Positions 8,399 to 18,814 of a stretch of 48,434 nt of DNA are shown in pieces. Made by a program: the position numbers and the translations under genes. The stretch is from the IMG/VR virus record IMGVR_UViG_3300023434_000001, positions 1 to 48,434 of that record. The stretch is one strand, 5' to 3'. The DNA is from a virus. The notes beneath the pieces were generated by a model. That model had not been told where the DNA came from. It did no database searches and worked only from the letters and a program-made list of their open reading frames with translations. Position 1 is the first letter of the stretch. Each line of letters begins with the position of its first letter.

Positions 8399-9570
8399 TA
8401 TGTCGTTGTTGTTACGGTGTCAAAATTAACTATTATATTCATTTTCGCCCCTGCTCCTGCAACGGAAAAATATAGGGTTGACGCATTATCAGGATCTTTC
8501 AAGTAATGTCGTGGAATTATTTTCCATTTAGTGACGTAAGTAACCTTGCTTATGCTGCCCTGAACGGCATCAATTATATCTGTTCCGGCTATGGTAGTTC
8601 CAAGGGTCACCACTGCGATTGCTGCTGCGCTGGTTGAATCATGTTTAATCCATACAGAGTGCAACATATATCCTTCAGGATTTTCAACCTCCCACCCTGC
8701 GCTTGTTACTTCATCATTTCTTTTTGTTACTATCATGTTTTCCGGTGTTACTGATCCATCAGATCCAAGATCATCACTGTTTAATCCAACAGCATAAGTC
8801 TCAGTCATGTCAATAGACATTTTCATCAAAGTATTACCGTCAATTGGTTCTGGATCACCAATTTCAGGAACATTATATTGAATTTCATTTATTGTAAAGA
8901 AGTCTAATATAGAAGCGGCAATTATCTTTTCGCATAAATACCACGGTATATTTCCGGTCAGGAATATTTGACCTCTATATAACTTCGATGCAATGTTTGT
9001 TTTTGTATCAACATCTTCCAGTATGTCTACGCTACCATCAGGCTTATAAACGTCTCTGCTTTCCACATAGAAAAACATTTTGTCTAAAACAGTCCAATCG
9101 ATATATTGACCATCAGTAGATACATTAAAATCAAAATTAGTGTATTGAATTAACTTAATATCGCCATTTTCAATGTCTTCAGAAATATCAGATACACAAA
9201 TAGGCTCGCTCGTCAATGTATCAGAGCCTACTTGCTCTAATGTAAATGACACTATTTTATCATGATAATCTGCGGACATTTCAACCTCAAAATTCCAATA
9301 ATAACGAATATCAGAAGTCCCTCTGGTGGCAGCAAGTGTCCCGTTTATTGATTCCTTTTCGTAAGCAATAAATGTTTTGAGAATTGGCACTGTTGCAGAA
9401 TCACTTTCAAACTGAAGATAAATAGTATTGCTATTATTATACTTCTGCCAATATTTACCAACAGTTAGTCCGCCCTCTTTTTTATCGTTATAAAGACGAT
9501 TTGATCTGTTTGGATAGTTACCCGACAAATCCCAAAACGTAACGCTATTTAATACTGAACTAGCTAACAT
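8398..9570 (-). CDS. Tail-tip or baseplate-type structural protein (390 aa)
   Basis: A 390-aa beta-rich protein without enzyme motifs, between the 746-aa tail protein and the fibre, overlapping both by a few bases. The composition (many D, T, S, Y, V) and the position fit a tail-tip protein linking the distal tail to the fibre. Segment 100-130 and the C-terminal 80 residues look like separate beta domains. The exact role is inferred from gene order. Confidence 0.6.
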   Translation of the reverse strand: MLASSVLNSVTFWDLSGNYPNRSNRLYNDKKEGGLTVGKYWQKYNNSNTIYLQFESDSATVPILKTFIAYEKESINGTLAATRGTSDIRYYWNFEVEMSADYHDKIVSFTLEQVGSDTLTSEPICVSDISEDIENGDIKLIQYTNFDFNVSTDGQYIDWTVLDKMFFYVESRDVYKPDGSVDILEDVDTKTNIASKLYRGQIFLTGNIPWYLCEKIIAASILDFFTINEIQYNVPEIGDPEPIDGNTLMKMSIDMTETYAVGLNSDDLGSDGSVTPENMIVTKRNDEVTSAGWEVENPEGYMLHSVWIKHDSTSAAAIAVVTLGTTIAGTDIIDAVQGSISKVTYVTKWKIIPRHYLKDPDNASTLYFSVAGAGAKMNIIVNFDTVTTTT

Positions 9571-11800
9571 ATTTCTTTATTATAGATATTTCTGCCTCGT
9601 CACTGGCAACTTCTTGTCTAAACTTCATTAACCAGCCTGATAAATCATCTGTAAAAATAATTTTTTTTAATGGGCTGGCTATTAATAATTTTCTTTCTGC
9701 AAATGTTAATTTAACTCTGACTGTAAATACTTCAATTTCAAATATTGGATCATCTAAATTATCTACTAATATATTTTCATTTTCTGAAATTGTATAACCC
9801 TCTCCGGTTGTTCTTAGTGTTTGTAGTTTTTCAGAAGTTTGGAATAAGAACTTGCTTGATTTGTTCTTTACTAATGGTGATACTATTGCTGATACTAATT
9901 TATTGCTATGTCTTATTAAATTTCTTGTTGGTGAATAATATAGGTTAAAGGTTGAATCGCCAAAAATTGATGAATTATCTTCAATCGCAATATTTTCTTC
10001 AGCTTCAGGTTTCCACCAGGCATCAAAGTTCCTTTGAGTCTTAGTTATAAATAGCTCATTATCGCCTTTACTGTCTGTTGTTCCGGTTGTTCCTATTTCT
10101 TGACCTAAAAGCTTTAATATGCCCATTGTATCGGCTCTAATATCACTTACATTATCAAATTCAGTGTCAACCTTATTTATGGTTGTTCTAATTGATTCAG
10201 TATTAAATTCCCCACGCCCGTTTTTTTCTTCGTAATCATACTTTTTATACCCTGATTTCAAAGTAATATATGCAAGTTCCGGTAATACTTCGCTCTCAAT
10301 ATCAAGCGCGTTAATTCTGTCTGATAAATCCAGAACAGTATCATCTTGGAAAAACCATGCGTAATCTTCTATTCTTAGCCTGTTAGATCCATCGATAACC
10401 TGAAAAGTATAACCAATATTATCCATTGCATTTATACTTGAAAAGGCTTTTTCAAAACTAGTTGACAATGGGATATTTTCATCTCTTAATAAACCACCTC
10501 TGATATTTAACCCTGACTGTATTCCGGCAAATGTTGTCTGATCTTCAGTTAAATATTTATCCTTATCTAAATTATAAATAACATCTTCACGCCCGTATTT
10601 TTCACTGTAAAATGGAAATTGTGAATCGAATATGTGTTGACATAAACGCTCGAAAAATTCATATTTAGGCATACAATCTACCGTCCTGGCTGAAGTATTA
10701 GCGATTGTTTGCTTGAAAAACACCTCTGTATAAAGAGTAACATACGAACCGCTTCTATATACTGCTATATCATCCCAAAAACTTGCACCTAAATCAGCCC
10801 TATCCTGAACCTCCACAACCAGCTTGAATGAATTACCTTGTGTTATTGAAATATCAAAACTACCGTCATAAATTATTCTTTCGTCAGTAGTTCCAAACGA
10901 TTGAATAGTTCTAGTATTCTGAATAACACCACTAGCATCAGTTTCAAGTAGCTTAATAGACCATGCATTCGTTGAATCTTTATCGAAGATATTAATTACA
11001 AACTGATATTGAAAATTAAGATCATAATTAACCAATGCAGTATCAAAGATTGATTGAATATCGTTTAAATCTGTTTTTTGAACCACGTGAGGGACTGTGG
11101 TTAATTCTGATGGGAAATCAGAAAATAAAGTTTCTAATGGAACTGAACAATATGAAACACCCCCAGCAAGTCTTGGTAGTAAATATCCATCTTCACTTGT
11201 TGGCGTTCTTGATTGGCTAGTGTCTGTCAAGTTAGTAGCTGGATAGTTTATATACTTTTTAAATATCTCATATCCTAATGGATTGCTTTCGATTAATGAA
11301 TGCGGATAATCAATAATATCATAACCTCCAATAGAGACAGTTTTAGTCAAGTCGACATCAACACCTTTGCGATTTTCAAAGTTTACTAATTCATTACTAT
11401 TTTGGACTGTAAGATTAACTCCTATTTGAATTTTAGTATCTCCAACCCTTACAGCATGCCATGTGGAGAAAATTACAGCAAATCGAACCGGAAATTCTTC
11501 ATATTCGCGATCTTCACCATTAAACTCTTCAATTTTAAGTTCACAAGTTGCATTTATTCCATAAGTATCTTTTAGTCCTTTTAAGAAATTATATCCTTCT
11601 TTGATAAAAGTTAAGTTATCCAAAGCAAAGTTAATAAAAACACCACCAAATTTAATTTTACGTTCAAATTCTAAAACCCCTTTATTCCATTCTAAAGGTG
11701 AGTTTGTTAATACTTTAGAACCATCAGGCGATATAAGCGTGAACTTATACCGTGGAGGGGTGTTTGAAATGTATGCTTTTACCCATTCCTTAATTGCCAT
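9560..11800 (-). CDS. Distal tail or tail-associated protein (746 aa)
   Basis: Encoded directly after the tape measure, the standard place for distal tail and tail-associated (Tal-like) proteins of siphophages. The first about 130 residues (starting MAIKEWVKAY, with PRYKFTLISPDG) are beta-rich as in Dit-like domains. The middle resembles the multidomain baseplate hub pattern. No peptidase motif was found. It overlaps the tape measure gene by 11 bases and the next gene by 11. Confidence 0.65.
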   Translation of the reverse strand: MAIKEWVKAYISNTPPRYKFTLISPDGSKVLTNSPLEWNKGVLEFERKIKFGGVFINFALDNLTFIKEGYNFLKGLKDTYGINATCELKIEEFNGEDREYEEFPVRFAVIFSTWHAVRVGDTKIQIGVNLTVQNSNELVNFENRKGVDVDLTKTVSIGGYDIIDYPHSLIESNPLGYEIFKKYINYPATNLTDTSQSRTPTSEDGYLLPRLAGGVSYCSVPLETLFSDFPSELTTVPHVVQKTDLNDIQSIFDTALVNYDLNFQYQFVINIFDKDSTNAWSIKLLETDASGVIQNTRTIQSFGTTDERIIYDGSFDISITQGNSFKLVVEVQDRADLGASFWDDIAVYRSGSYVTLYTEVFFKQTIANTSARTVDCMPKYEFFERLCQHIFDSQFPFYSEKYGREDVIYNLDKDKYLTEDQTTFAGIQSGLNIRGGLLRDENIPLSTSFEKAFSSINAMDNIGYTFQVIDGSNRLRIEDYAWFFQDDTVLDLSDRINALDIESEVLPELAYITLKSGYKKYDYEEKNGRGEFNTESIRTTINKVDTEFDNVSDIRADTMGILKLLGQEIGTTGTTDSKGDNELFITKTQRNFDAWWKPEAEENIAIEDNSSIFGDSTFNLYYSPTRNLIRHSNKLVSAIVSPLVKNKSSKFLFQTSEKLQTLRTTGEGYTISENENILVDNLDDPIFEIEVFTVRVKLTFAERKLLIASPLKKIIFTDDLSGWLMKFRQEVASDEAEISIIKKYVS

Positions 11801-14800
11801 AACGATACCTATTAATTAAATTAACTTTCCCGTTTTTGAATCTGTACCCGGTTTCAATTCCTTTATTATTTATTGGTTGTTTTTGTTTTTCGCTTACTTT
11901 TATCAATCTATCTAACTTTGACACTATTCTATCATCAGTCATTTGCTTCCCTACAAATTCTGAGCGTCTGCCTGATGAAATTATCTTTTCAGTTTCTGGA
12001 TTGGATTTAATTCCAAATCCCTTAAACTCTTTTCCATCAAATAATGTAGGTTCATTGACCATGAAGGCCACGTTGTTTTTATACATTAATTCACGCCCTT
12101 TTTCTCCGGCAATAAATCTTTCAGGTGTTGAAACTACTCCTGTTGCATATTCAGGGATAGGTTGCGCTGCGATTAATGCTGCTTGAATAGCTCCCTGCGC
12201 AATGATAAAAGGAACTAACGGAGCAGTCACTACTTTAGATAATGCGTTTGTTACTCCCATAGCTGTATTTATAGCCACCTGAAACAACGCATTTAGTTTA
12301 TCACTTTTAGCCTGTTTGGCTTTTATCTCATTTGCTCGTTGTGTATATTCAGCTTCTATTGCTGATCTCTCTTCTTGTGTTAAATTTTCATTTGCTAATC
12401 TTGCGTCTTTTTCAACTTGGAGTTGATTTAATTCCTTTTCGAATTTAAAGCCATTGAGTGTAAATAATGCTTCTACACCTTGCGCAGCAATATCCCATTT
12501 TGCATTTTTTAAATTTTCAGCAATTTCAGTTTGTTGCGCTGCTGATTTTTCGTCAGATTCTATATTTGTCTTTTCACGTTTTTTTGCAAACTTTTCTTCA
12601 TCAGATAATCCTTTTTTTAATCCTTCTAAATTGATTTCACGCCTTGTTTCAGACCGTTTTTCTTCATTGTCGCTAAACTCTTCATTTGAATCATCAATCA
12701 ATTTTAAAGCCCTTGCCCTTGCAGCAACTAATTTGTCTTGTGCAGATTGAAATTGTTTTTCTTCTTTTATTTCACGCTTTAATTTTGCTTTTGATGTTTC
12801 TTCTTCAGCTTCTAATATTGTTTTTTGATCTGATACAATTGAATCAGCGGTTGATGTTGACTCTTCTTTTATTCCCTTTAGTCCTCTAATTGTTTTTTCA
12901 GTTGATTCCTTTGATAATTGAACATCATTTAAAGCTTTCTCTAACCCTTCTATTTCTTTTGCCGTCAATACTACTTCATCGCTTATAGGGGCAGCAAATT
13001 GTCCCATGTAGACGGATATTGTTTTTGTCCCTTTGTTTAAACTAAAGTTTATATCTTCTATAGTGTCGTTGTATCCTGATAATGCTTTCTCTTGTTCAGT
13101 AATTGCGTCTGCATTTAATAATTCATTTTGCCTCTGCCAGACTTCAATTGATCTTCTGCCAGCGACTGTGGAAATATCAACAGCTTCTCCGTATTTATTC
13201 CATTGGGTTATGGTAGTAGGTAAAGAAAGCCCTACTTGCTTAATAACAGTGTTTAGTTCTTCCTGCTCGTCTTTATTTAGTTCAGATTTTGTTTTTAACT
13301 CATCATACCTATCTAAAAGAGGGATTATATTTTCTTCAAGGTCGGTAACTTTCTTTGATTGTTCATCGAATTTTTCAGTTACTGTTTTAACCGGAGTTAC
13401 TAATGCTGTAAAAAGTTTCAATGTGTTCCTAATAACTCTAGAAATTACTCCATCTCCTGAATCTATATTTAATATCCATTTCTGCCATGCAGAACTAGCT
13501 ATTTTAGTTTGAGCTGAAATTGACTTTAATTGCTCGTCAGTTAATTTCTTTAATGAACCACTAGAAAGATTATCAAATTCACCACCTAATTTTTTTACTT
13601 TATCTATATTTTTTGCTAAAATTAGTCCTAATCCAAAGGCTCGTTTACCAAATAGCTCTGATGATGTCTTGACTTTATCAGTTGAATTATTTATTTTACC
13701 TAGTGCATCATCTAATGTAAGCCCTTTACCAACCAATCGAGCGAATGCCGTATTTAGTAAAGCCCCAGCCCTTGCAGCCTTAACCCCGTTGTCCTGCAAA
13801 ATACCAATTAACGCACCCGTATCTCCAAGTGTTAAATTCAATGCACTTGCTGTTGGTGCTAAGAATCCAAGTGCATCTTTTATCCTTTCGAAATTTAACG
13901 CTGTGGATGTACGCATATTTGCAATAATATCAGCAAATTCCCCTGCGCTTTCTGCTCCCTTACCGAATGCATTTAGTGTTTGCCCTAATAATTCAGCCGC
14001 GTTTTCAGATGTAGTCTCTAATCCTATCGATAAATCATTGACAGGTTTAAGCATCAAAACAACTTCTTCTTTTGTCTTTCCTAACGTAAATAGAACTTCA
14101 GCTAATTTTGCAACCTCATTTGATGTCCTTATAGATGCCCCTGCAACATCCTTGATAGTTTTTTCAACTTCTTTTAATTCACTTCTGCTAGTGCCAGTAA
14201 TACCAGCAATATTTTGCATTGCAGCATCAAATTGAACTATACTAGCAACTGCCTTTTTTATTCCATTTACGAATAGAAATATAACGCTAGTTAATCCTAA
14301 TGCTCCGGCAAATTGTAGCGCAAACGCCTTGACTTTAGCTCCAACCCCCTGCAATGCAGAGCCATAATTCCCTATATTACGCTTTAGCTTTGTCATTGCA
14401 GTGCCTTGCGCTGTTATCTTAGCATTTAATTTATCAAGTGCAGACCTTAATGTATCTGCTTTCTTTTTCCCTATTTCTGTTGTTTGGTTAACTTTTGATA
14501 GTCGGGTGTTCAATATTGAAACAACTGCATTTAATTGCTTAGTACTTCCACTCTCTGCATTTTTAGCATTTATTAATTGCTTAGTTGCTGCTGCTAATTT
14601 TTGAGTTTCAACTCTATTTTCTATTATTGTTTTAGTTCGCTTGTCTTCAAATTCCTTTAGTGCTACTTCTGAATTTTTTAATTTGGTTGCTACCTTATCT
14701 AATTCAACAGATGATTTTTTTACACTATCCTGCGCTTTCTTAACATTATTAAATGTGATAGCGTTTTCTTTGAGTATTTTTTGTGCATTAACTAGCTTAT

Positions 14801-14903
14801 CAAGCATAGGAACTAGTATTTTATCTAGCTCTCCTAAAGATGTCGCAACCTTTTTTATGTTTTCCGACTCCTTTGGATTAAATATATTAGGTACTTCAGC
14901 CAT
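11790..14903 (-). CDS. Tail tape measure protein (1,037 aa)
   Basis: A long helical protein. Residues about 40-180 are coiled coil rich in K, A, E and L. There are hydrophobic segments at about 190-220 (ALQFAGALGLTSVIFLF) and in the C-terminal third (MGVTNALSKVVTAPLVPFII), as needed for membrane insertion at DNA entry. Residues about 205-420 resemble the TP901-type tape measure core with the GITGTSRSELKE and LGQTLNAFGKGA segments. At about 1.5 angstrom per residue the length predicts a tail of roughly 150 nm. A second coiled coil lies at about 700-850 (EEKQFQSAQDKL, then EERSAIEAEYTQ). Confidence 0.9.
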   Translation of the reverse strand: MAEVPNIFNPKESENIKKVATSLGELDKILVPMLDKLVNAQKILKENAITFNNVKKAQDSVKKSSVELDKVATKLKNSEVALKEFEDKRTKTIIENRVETQKLAAATKQLINAKNAESGSTKQLNAVVSILNTRLSKVNQTTEIGKKKADTLRSALDKLNAKITAQGTAMTKLKRNIGNYGSALQGVGAKVKAFALQFAGALGLTSVIFLFVNGIKKAVASIVQFDAAMQNIAGITGTSRSELKEVEKTIKDVAGASIRTSNEVAKLAEVLFTLGKTKEEVVLMLKPVNDLSIGLETTSENAAELLGQTLNAFGKGAESAGEFADIIANMRTSTALNFERIKDALGFLAPTASALNLTLGDTGALIGILQDNGVKAARAGALLNTAFARLVGKGLTLDDALGKINNSTDKVKTSSELFGKRAFGLGLILAKNIDKVKKLGGEFDNLSSGSLKKLTDEQLKSISAQTKIASSAWQKWILNIDSGDGVISRVIRNTLKLFTALVTPVKTVTEKFDEQSKKVTDLEENIIPLLDRYDELKTKSELNKDEQEELNTVIKQVGLSLPTTITQWNKYGEAVDISTVAGRRSIEVWQRQNELLNADAITEQEKALSGYNDTIEDINFSLNKGTKTISVYMGQFAAPISDEVVLTAKEIEGLEKALNDVQLSKESTEKTIRGLKGIKEESTSTADSIVSDQKTILEAEEETSKAKLKREIKEEKQFQSAQDKLVAARARALKLIDDSNEEFSDNEEKRSETRREINLEGLKKGLSDEEKFAKKREKTNIESDEKSAAQQTEIAENLKNAKWDIAAQGVEALFTLNGFKFEKELNQLQVEKDARLANENLTQEERSAIEAEYTQRANEIKAKQAKSDKLNALFQVAINTAMGVTNALSKVVTAPLVPFIIAQGAIQAALIAAQPIPEYATGVVSTPERFIAGEKGRELMYKNNVAFMVNEPTLFDGKEFKGFGIKSNPETEKIISSGRRSEFVGKQMTDDRIVSKLDRLIKVSEKQKQPINNKGIETGYRFKNGKVNLINRYRYGN

Positions 14904-15519
14904 TATCTTTTAGTGCTGCTTTTCGTGAATCTTCATCTATTGATTGCTTTAATTCTATAAACAAAAGAAACCTATCAGTTTCTTTTATTCCGCTATTTGA
15001 ATGTCGCATATAGCTTACGAATATCTTTGCAAATGTTGGCGACTTCTTTTTCTCATCTTCTTTTTTCTCAGGATATCTTTCATTAAACTTATCCTGCTTA
15101 AATATCCTGTGCGCTTCAAATTTCTTAAAGCCGCCTTCATCTAAAACATCAATTCCGGTATGTTCTTTTACCAGTTCGATCAAATGAATGAAGCTTTCGT
15201 ATTCTTTAGGCTTTTCACCCATCAATATTTTAAAAGCATTGAACCTTGTCTTTATTCCAAATTCTGCTATTAAACCGTAATAGAATGCATCTAACAACTG
15301 TAATTTTTGATAGGCTAATGTTTTCTCATATTCTTCTTGTAATCCATCGCGTGTTTTCTTGTCTCCTAGCCTATCATTAATCTCTCGTACAAGTTTATTG
15401 AGCTTATCCTTTACCACAAAGAAAGGAATCCATCTAAAACGCTTTAAATGACTTGCGCTTTGTGTTTCTTCTAATAGAATCACATCCTTACTTGTTATTT
15501 CGAATAAACTTTTGATCAT
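14896..15519 (-). CDS. Tail assembly protein, chaperone position (207 aa)
   Basis: A charged, helical 207-aa protein directly upstream of the tape measure gene and overlapping it by 8 bases. This is the position of the tail assembly chaperones. No slippery sequence joining it to the neighbouring gene was seen, so if it is a chaperone it is made without frameshifting. Family not recognised. Confidence 0.5.
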   Translation of the reverse strand: MIKSLFEITSKDVILLEETQSASHLKRFRWIPFFVVKDKLNKLVREINDRLGDKKTRDGLQEEYEKTLAYQKLQLLDAFYYGLIAEFGIKTRFNAFKILMGEKPKEYESFIHLIELVKEHTGIDVLDEGGFKKFEAHRIFKQDKFNERYPEKKEDEKKKSPTFAKIFVSYMRHSNSGIKETDRFLLFIELKQSIDEDSRKAALKDNG

Positions 15520-15989
15520 CTTTTGAATACTTTTATCTTTAAGTCTTGTCCTATTGCCTTGTGTGTTATTCTTTGCGCTTTTGGTGAATCCTTTTTTGCT
15601 ATGCCATAAATATTACCACCATAATTTCCACTGAAAAACTTACCATAGAATTCAGCATCTGGGGAAAGTGACAGTTTGAAAAACATAGAATACTCAGCCA
15701 TACTAAATACAGATAATGCAATACCATCAAAATGCAACCCCGTTTCAAATAAATTTGGTCTTTTCTTACCTGTTATTTTTGCATAAGCCTTTGTTAGTGT
15801 AGTTTTGCCTGTTGATTCATGTCTTAGTAAACTTCCATCTACATTCCTATTTCTCAACAACTGTTGTTGATTAAGAATGATCAACTTATCACTAACTGTC
15901 TTAGATTCGATAACTCTGATTATGTTGTTATCTAAATTAGCCACATAAGCACTAAGCTTTACTGATATCTGATGAACCCTTGATGCCAT
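15516..15989 (-). CDS. Tail or connector protein (157 aa)
   Basis: A basic 157-aa protein with a helical N-terminus and a Gly/Phe-rich middle (EFYGKFFSGNYGGNIYG). Its stop overlaps the start of the 207-aa gene by 4 bases (ATGA). It lies between the tail tube and the tape measure, so a tail completion or assembly role is likely. I cannot assign a family. Confidence 0.55.
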   Translation of the reverse strand: MASRVHQISVKLSAYVANLDNNIIRVIESKTVSDKLIILNQQQLLRNRNVDGSLLRHESTGKTTLTKAYAKITGKKRPNLFETGLHFDGIALSVFSMAEYSMFFKLSLSPDAEFYGKFFSGNYGGNIYGIAKKDSPKAQRITHKAIGQDLKIKVFKR

Positions 15990-16025
15990 AGTATAAAAAT
16001 AAAGGGGGCATCAAACCCCCTGTTA

Positions 16026-16196
16026 TTATTTAAGTTCGTCTTTTTCTTTTTTAGGAACTTCAATCCCTAACTTCTTTGCCAACTCCAGTATCGAAATACC
16101 TGTTTTTAGTTTGGCTGATTTTACATAAGCTTCAAACTCTTTATAATTCCAACCAAGGAAAAAATCCTTATTAATGCTTTCTTGTCCTACTAACAT
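16026..16196 (-). CDS. Small hypothetical protein after the tail tube gene (56 aa)
   Basis: 56 codons, ATG at 16196, sharing one base with the stop of the tail tube gene (TAATG-type coupling). It begins MLVGQESINKDFFLGWNYKE, is helical, and ends in a charged EVPKKEKDELK tail. It may be a tail chaperone fragment or assembly factor, given its place between tube and tape measure. Close coupling and coding-like composition support a real gene. Confidence 0.55.
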   Translation of the reverse strand: MLVGQESINKDFFLGWNYKEFEAYVKSAKLKTGISILELAKKLGIEVPKKEKDELK

Positions 16197-17098
16197 CACG
16201 CTACAATTTTAAACATTTTCGAAACGTAAGTCCTATTTGTAGCCTCTACACTTATTCGCGCCCACACAGGACCATTTAGTGCAGCAGTAAGAGCAACTTC
16301 GTAACTACCGATATCCTTACTTCCCTGCGCTACCGTAGCAACAGCCGCGACCGCATCATTAATAGCCTCTACGATCTGAATATTAGCAGGAGCAGCAACA
16401 CCAGCATAAGGGGTTGTCGCATTACGACTAGTCACCTTAATAGTAACGTTTGGAGTTGCATAAGCAGTAGTAACCTCCACATCTAATCCAGCCGGACAAA
16501 CATCGAGCAAATCAGTAAATGTAAATTCGCTTTCAATTTCAACAATATTTTCCCACTCTTCAGCATCATCAAAAATTACCCTAAACTCACACTCTTTTTG
16601 AAGATCAGCGCCTGTCTTTGGTATTGTTCCTTTATTTACAAAAATCCGACCCCTGAAGCCTTTGTAAGTCCCAGCGGTTGAAGTTTCAGATACAATAGGA
16701 TTGCCATTTTCTGCAATTAATGCAATATCGAATGTTTTCCCATGCGCTCTAAAAAATGCGCTGTACTCTGAATAACTCATACGTCCATAAGCTATCATTT
16801 TAGGAGCAGGATTATTTGTCTGCTCTTCGAACAATAGATTTGAAGCTGTCATTTCTGGTGCATCACTGTTTACTTCATAGCCACGTTTGAAGTCTACGAG
16901 GCTTCCTGTCTCGTATGTTGAAGTAGCAATAAGTGGAGCTAAAATACTAGCCCACCCAGATGAGTCTACTCCTATTATTTTGGCGTTCGCAAGAGTTATA
17001 GTCGTACCCTTATCAGATATAACCATGCCCCTGACAGAGTTTCTGAGAGCATCGCACTCTCCAAACCCAGGCGATTTAAATGTTTTACAATCACTCAT
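16196..17098 (-). CDS. Major tail tube protein (300 aa)
   Basis: A 300-aa protein beginning MSDCKTFKSPGFGECDALRN, beta-rich through residue about 200. A separate C-terminal domain of about 90 residues (starting DVEVTTAYATPNVTI) resembles an Ig-like add-on often fused to tube proteins. It follows the tail-terminator-type gene and precedes the chaperone and tape measure genes, the normal order in siphophages. The assignment rests on position, size and the two-domain layout. Confidence 0.65.
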   Translation of the reverse strand: MSDCKTFKSPGFGECDALRNSVRGMVISDKGTTITLANAKIIGVDSSGWASILAPLIATSTYETGSLVDFKRGYEVNSDAPEMTASNLLFEEQTNNPAPKMIAYGRMSYSEYSAFFRAHGKTFDIALIAENGNPIVSETSTAGTYKGFRGRIFVNKGTIPKTGADLQKECEFRVIFDDAEEWENIVEIESEFTFTDLLDVCPAGLDVEVTTAYATPNVTIKVTSRNATTPYAGVAAPANIQIVEAINDAVAAVATVAQGSKDIGSYEVALTAALNGPVWARISVEATNRTYVSKMFKIVA

Positions 17099-17108
17099 AT
17101 TAATGTTT

Positions 17109-17603
17109 TTAACAATTTATTATATATTCTATTTCAGTATCGAACCTGCACAAATACCAAGGCTCCATGTTGTCAATTTCCTTTACAAAACCAAACTCTT
17201 CAAACGCTGACATATCCGTTTCTATGTGAGTCAATTTAAACCTTGATTCATGTATAATTTTAATCACATCCCTGTGCAAATAATCAACAGCCCGTTCTGT
17301 TACGTTAGGATAAAGAGTATCGAGATTAACCGAAAAGTAAATCCCTACTTTAGCGATCAAATCACTTCCGGCCTCAATTCCTGTTTGTGCTAAAAAGAAA
17401 CTATGCCCATGTGTTTTATTGTTTGGCAATACTTCCTGATAACGTTTAGTGCTAGCTATTTGAATCTCAGGTTTTGCCTCCCCTTTTCTTTCAAGCCAGA
17501 AAGCCCTACCAAAAGAAGTATAAGTATTACTTGCAATATCAGTAAACAACTTAGCTGCAAACCTATCTTTCAATGTTTCTATTTTAGCACTTAATCCAAT
17601 CAT
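17109..17603 (-). CDS. Tail terminator or head-tail joining protein (164 aa)
   Basis: A 164-aa protein starting MIGLSAKIETLKDRFAAKLF, of the size and position of the tail terminator or neck proteins just upstream of the tail tube. Mixed alpha/beta character. It overlaps the upstream 404-aa gene by 4 bases. Family recognition is by context only. Confidence 0.55.
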   Translation of the reverse strand: MIGLSAKIETLKDRFAAKLFTDIASNTYTSFGRAFWLERKGEAKPEIQIASTKRYQEVLPNNKTHGHSFFLAQTGIEAGSDLIAKVGIYFSVNLDTLYPNVTERAVDYLHRDVIKIIHESRFKLTHIETDMSAFEEFGFVKEIDNMEPWYLCRFDTEIEYIINC

Positions 17604-18814
17604 ATTGAGCCTATCGTAAAGTTATCTTCTTCGTTTGCTACAAAAGCATTGTCTTTATATCCAAGCTTAGATAACGTAGCCTTTAATCGCTTCTTAGCAT
17701 TGCTAAGTTTTCGAACTACCGTGTCAAAATCAAAACTTTTCAATTCAAGGACTAATCTTTCATAATCGAGATTTCTTTCTCTCAAAGAACTAACAGCATC
17801 AGGATTATAAACAAACATTCCTAATATATCAAACTCAAATTGCCTCTGAAAACATTCCGCAAACTGCAACATGTGTTGCTTGATGAAGCTGGTCATATCG
17901 TAGCTTATTGAAAAGTTAAGATTAAGACCGTAATTTTTACTCAGAGTAATGTTTGAATTATCAATGTTTGGTAAGTCTGAAATACTATCCATTTCGAAAG
18001 GTGAAACATTCGCATAGTTAAACATGCAATTATAGAACGTGGTGTTATTCCCTATTGCTCGACCTGTAAGTTCAGATTGATCATAGAATAAGTACCAAGC
18101 CCCTGTATTGCTTGTTATTTCTAATTGAGTAATATCCATCCATTCGAATAGTTTTGCCGTTGCATCAAGCGAAAACGTACTAATTAATTTATTTTGATTA
18201 TAAAGCTTAAATTCAATCGTTTCGTCTTTTTCAAAGTCAAGTCCTATTTGATTAATAACAAAAAGTAAGTGGTCAGATGAAATAGGATTTATCCTGTACC
18301 CGACCAGCTTACTTGTATTTTCTATCAAATCATCTGTTGCATCAGCAACCCTAAACATATAGACATTGTCCATAATAAAGTTAGGCGTTATTAATTCGCT
18401 TAATACAACTTCGATTGAACTTCTTATTTTATCCTTTATAACCAACGACTCCAAAGTAGTTTCTTTCCAGAATGCAGCTTCTGTAACAGCATTGCCAGTA
18501 TTTGTCGATACAATTGAAATATAATACTTACTATTGGCAGTTACCACATCATTCAAACTAAACGTGTTATTATAGTTATCGTATGTAGTAGCACCAACAT
18601 AAGCGGCTATGGTATATGTTGACAAATCAGGTAAAAATGCTTCAATGTTTTCAAGATTAACAACAGGATGAACACCCGTGTTAAGGTATCTCTTTGACGT
18701 TGAAACGCCTGTTATGTCAGCATCCAATACCGTAGTATTACTATTCAGTGAATCCTTAAACGTTAATAGTTTATCGGAAAAAAACTTTGTCTGTATGTCG
18801 TTTAAATCGTACAT
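17600..18814 (-). CDS. Head-tail connector region protein (404 aa)
   Basis: A 404-aa mixed protein starting MYDLNDIQTKFFSDK, in the connector block between the capsid and tail genes. The C-terminal 100 residues are helical and basic (LSNAKKRLKATLSKLGYK). No family recognised. Position argues for a neck or adaptor component. The start codon overlaps the stop of the 59-aa gene upstream by one base. Confidence 0.5.
   Translation of the reverse strand: MYDLNDIQTKFFSDKLLTFKDSLNSNTTVLDADITGVSTSKRYLNTGVHPVVNLENIEAFLPDLSTYTIAAYVGATTYDNYNNTFSLNDVVTANSKYYISIVSTNTGNAVTEAAFWKETTLESLVIKDKIRSSIEVVLSELITPNFIMDNVYMFRVADATDDLIENTSKLVGYRINPISSDHLLFVINQIGLDFEKDETIEFKLYNQNKLISTFSLDATAKLFEWMDITQLEITSNTGAWYLFYDQSELTGRAIGNNTTFYNCMFNYANVSPFEMDSISDLPNIDNSNITLSKNYGLNLNFSISYDMTSFIKQHMLQFAECFQRQFEFDILGMFVYNPDAVSSLRERNLDYERLVLELKSFDFDTVVRKLSNAKKRLKATLSKLGYKDNAFVANEEDNFTIGSI

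Noticed and set aside
3403-14913. Plus-strand ORFs opposite the late genes (e.g. 5508-5885, 6831-7382, 13033-13512, 13669-14235)
   Set aside because: They are mirror frames of the fibre, tail and tape measure genes with low-complexity translations and no promoters or ribosome sites.
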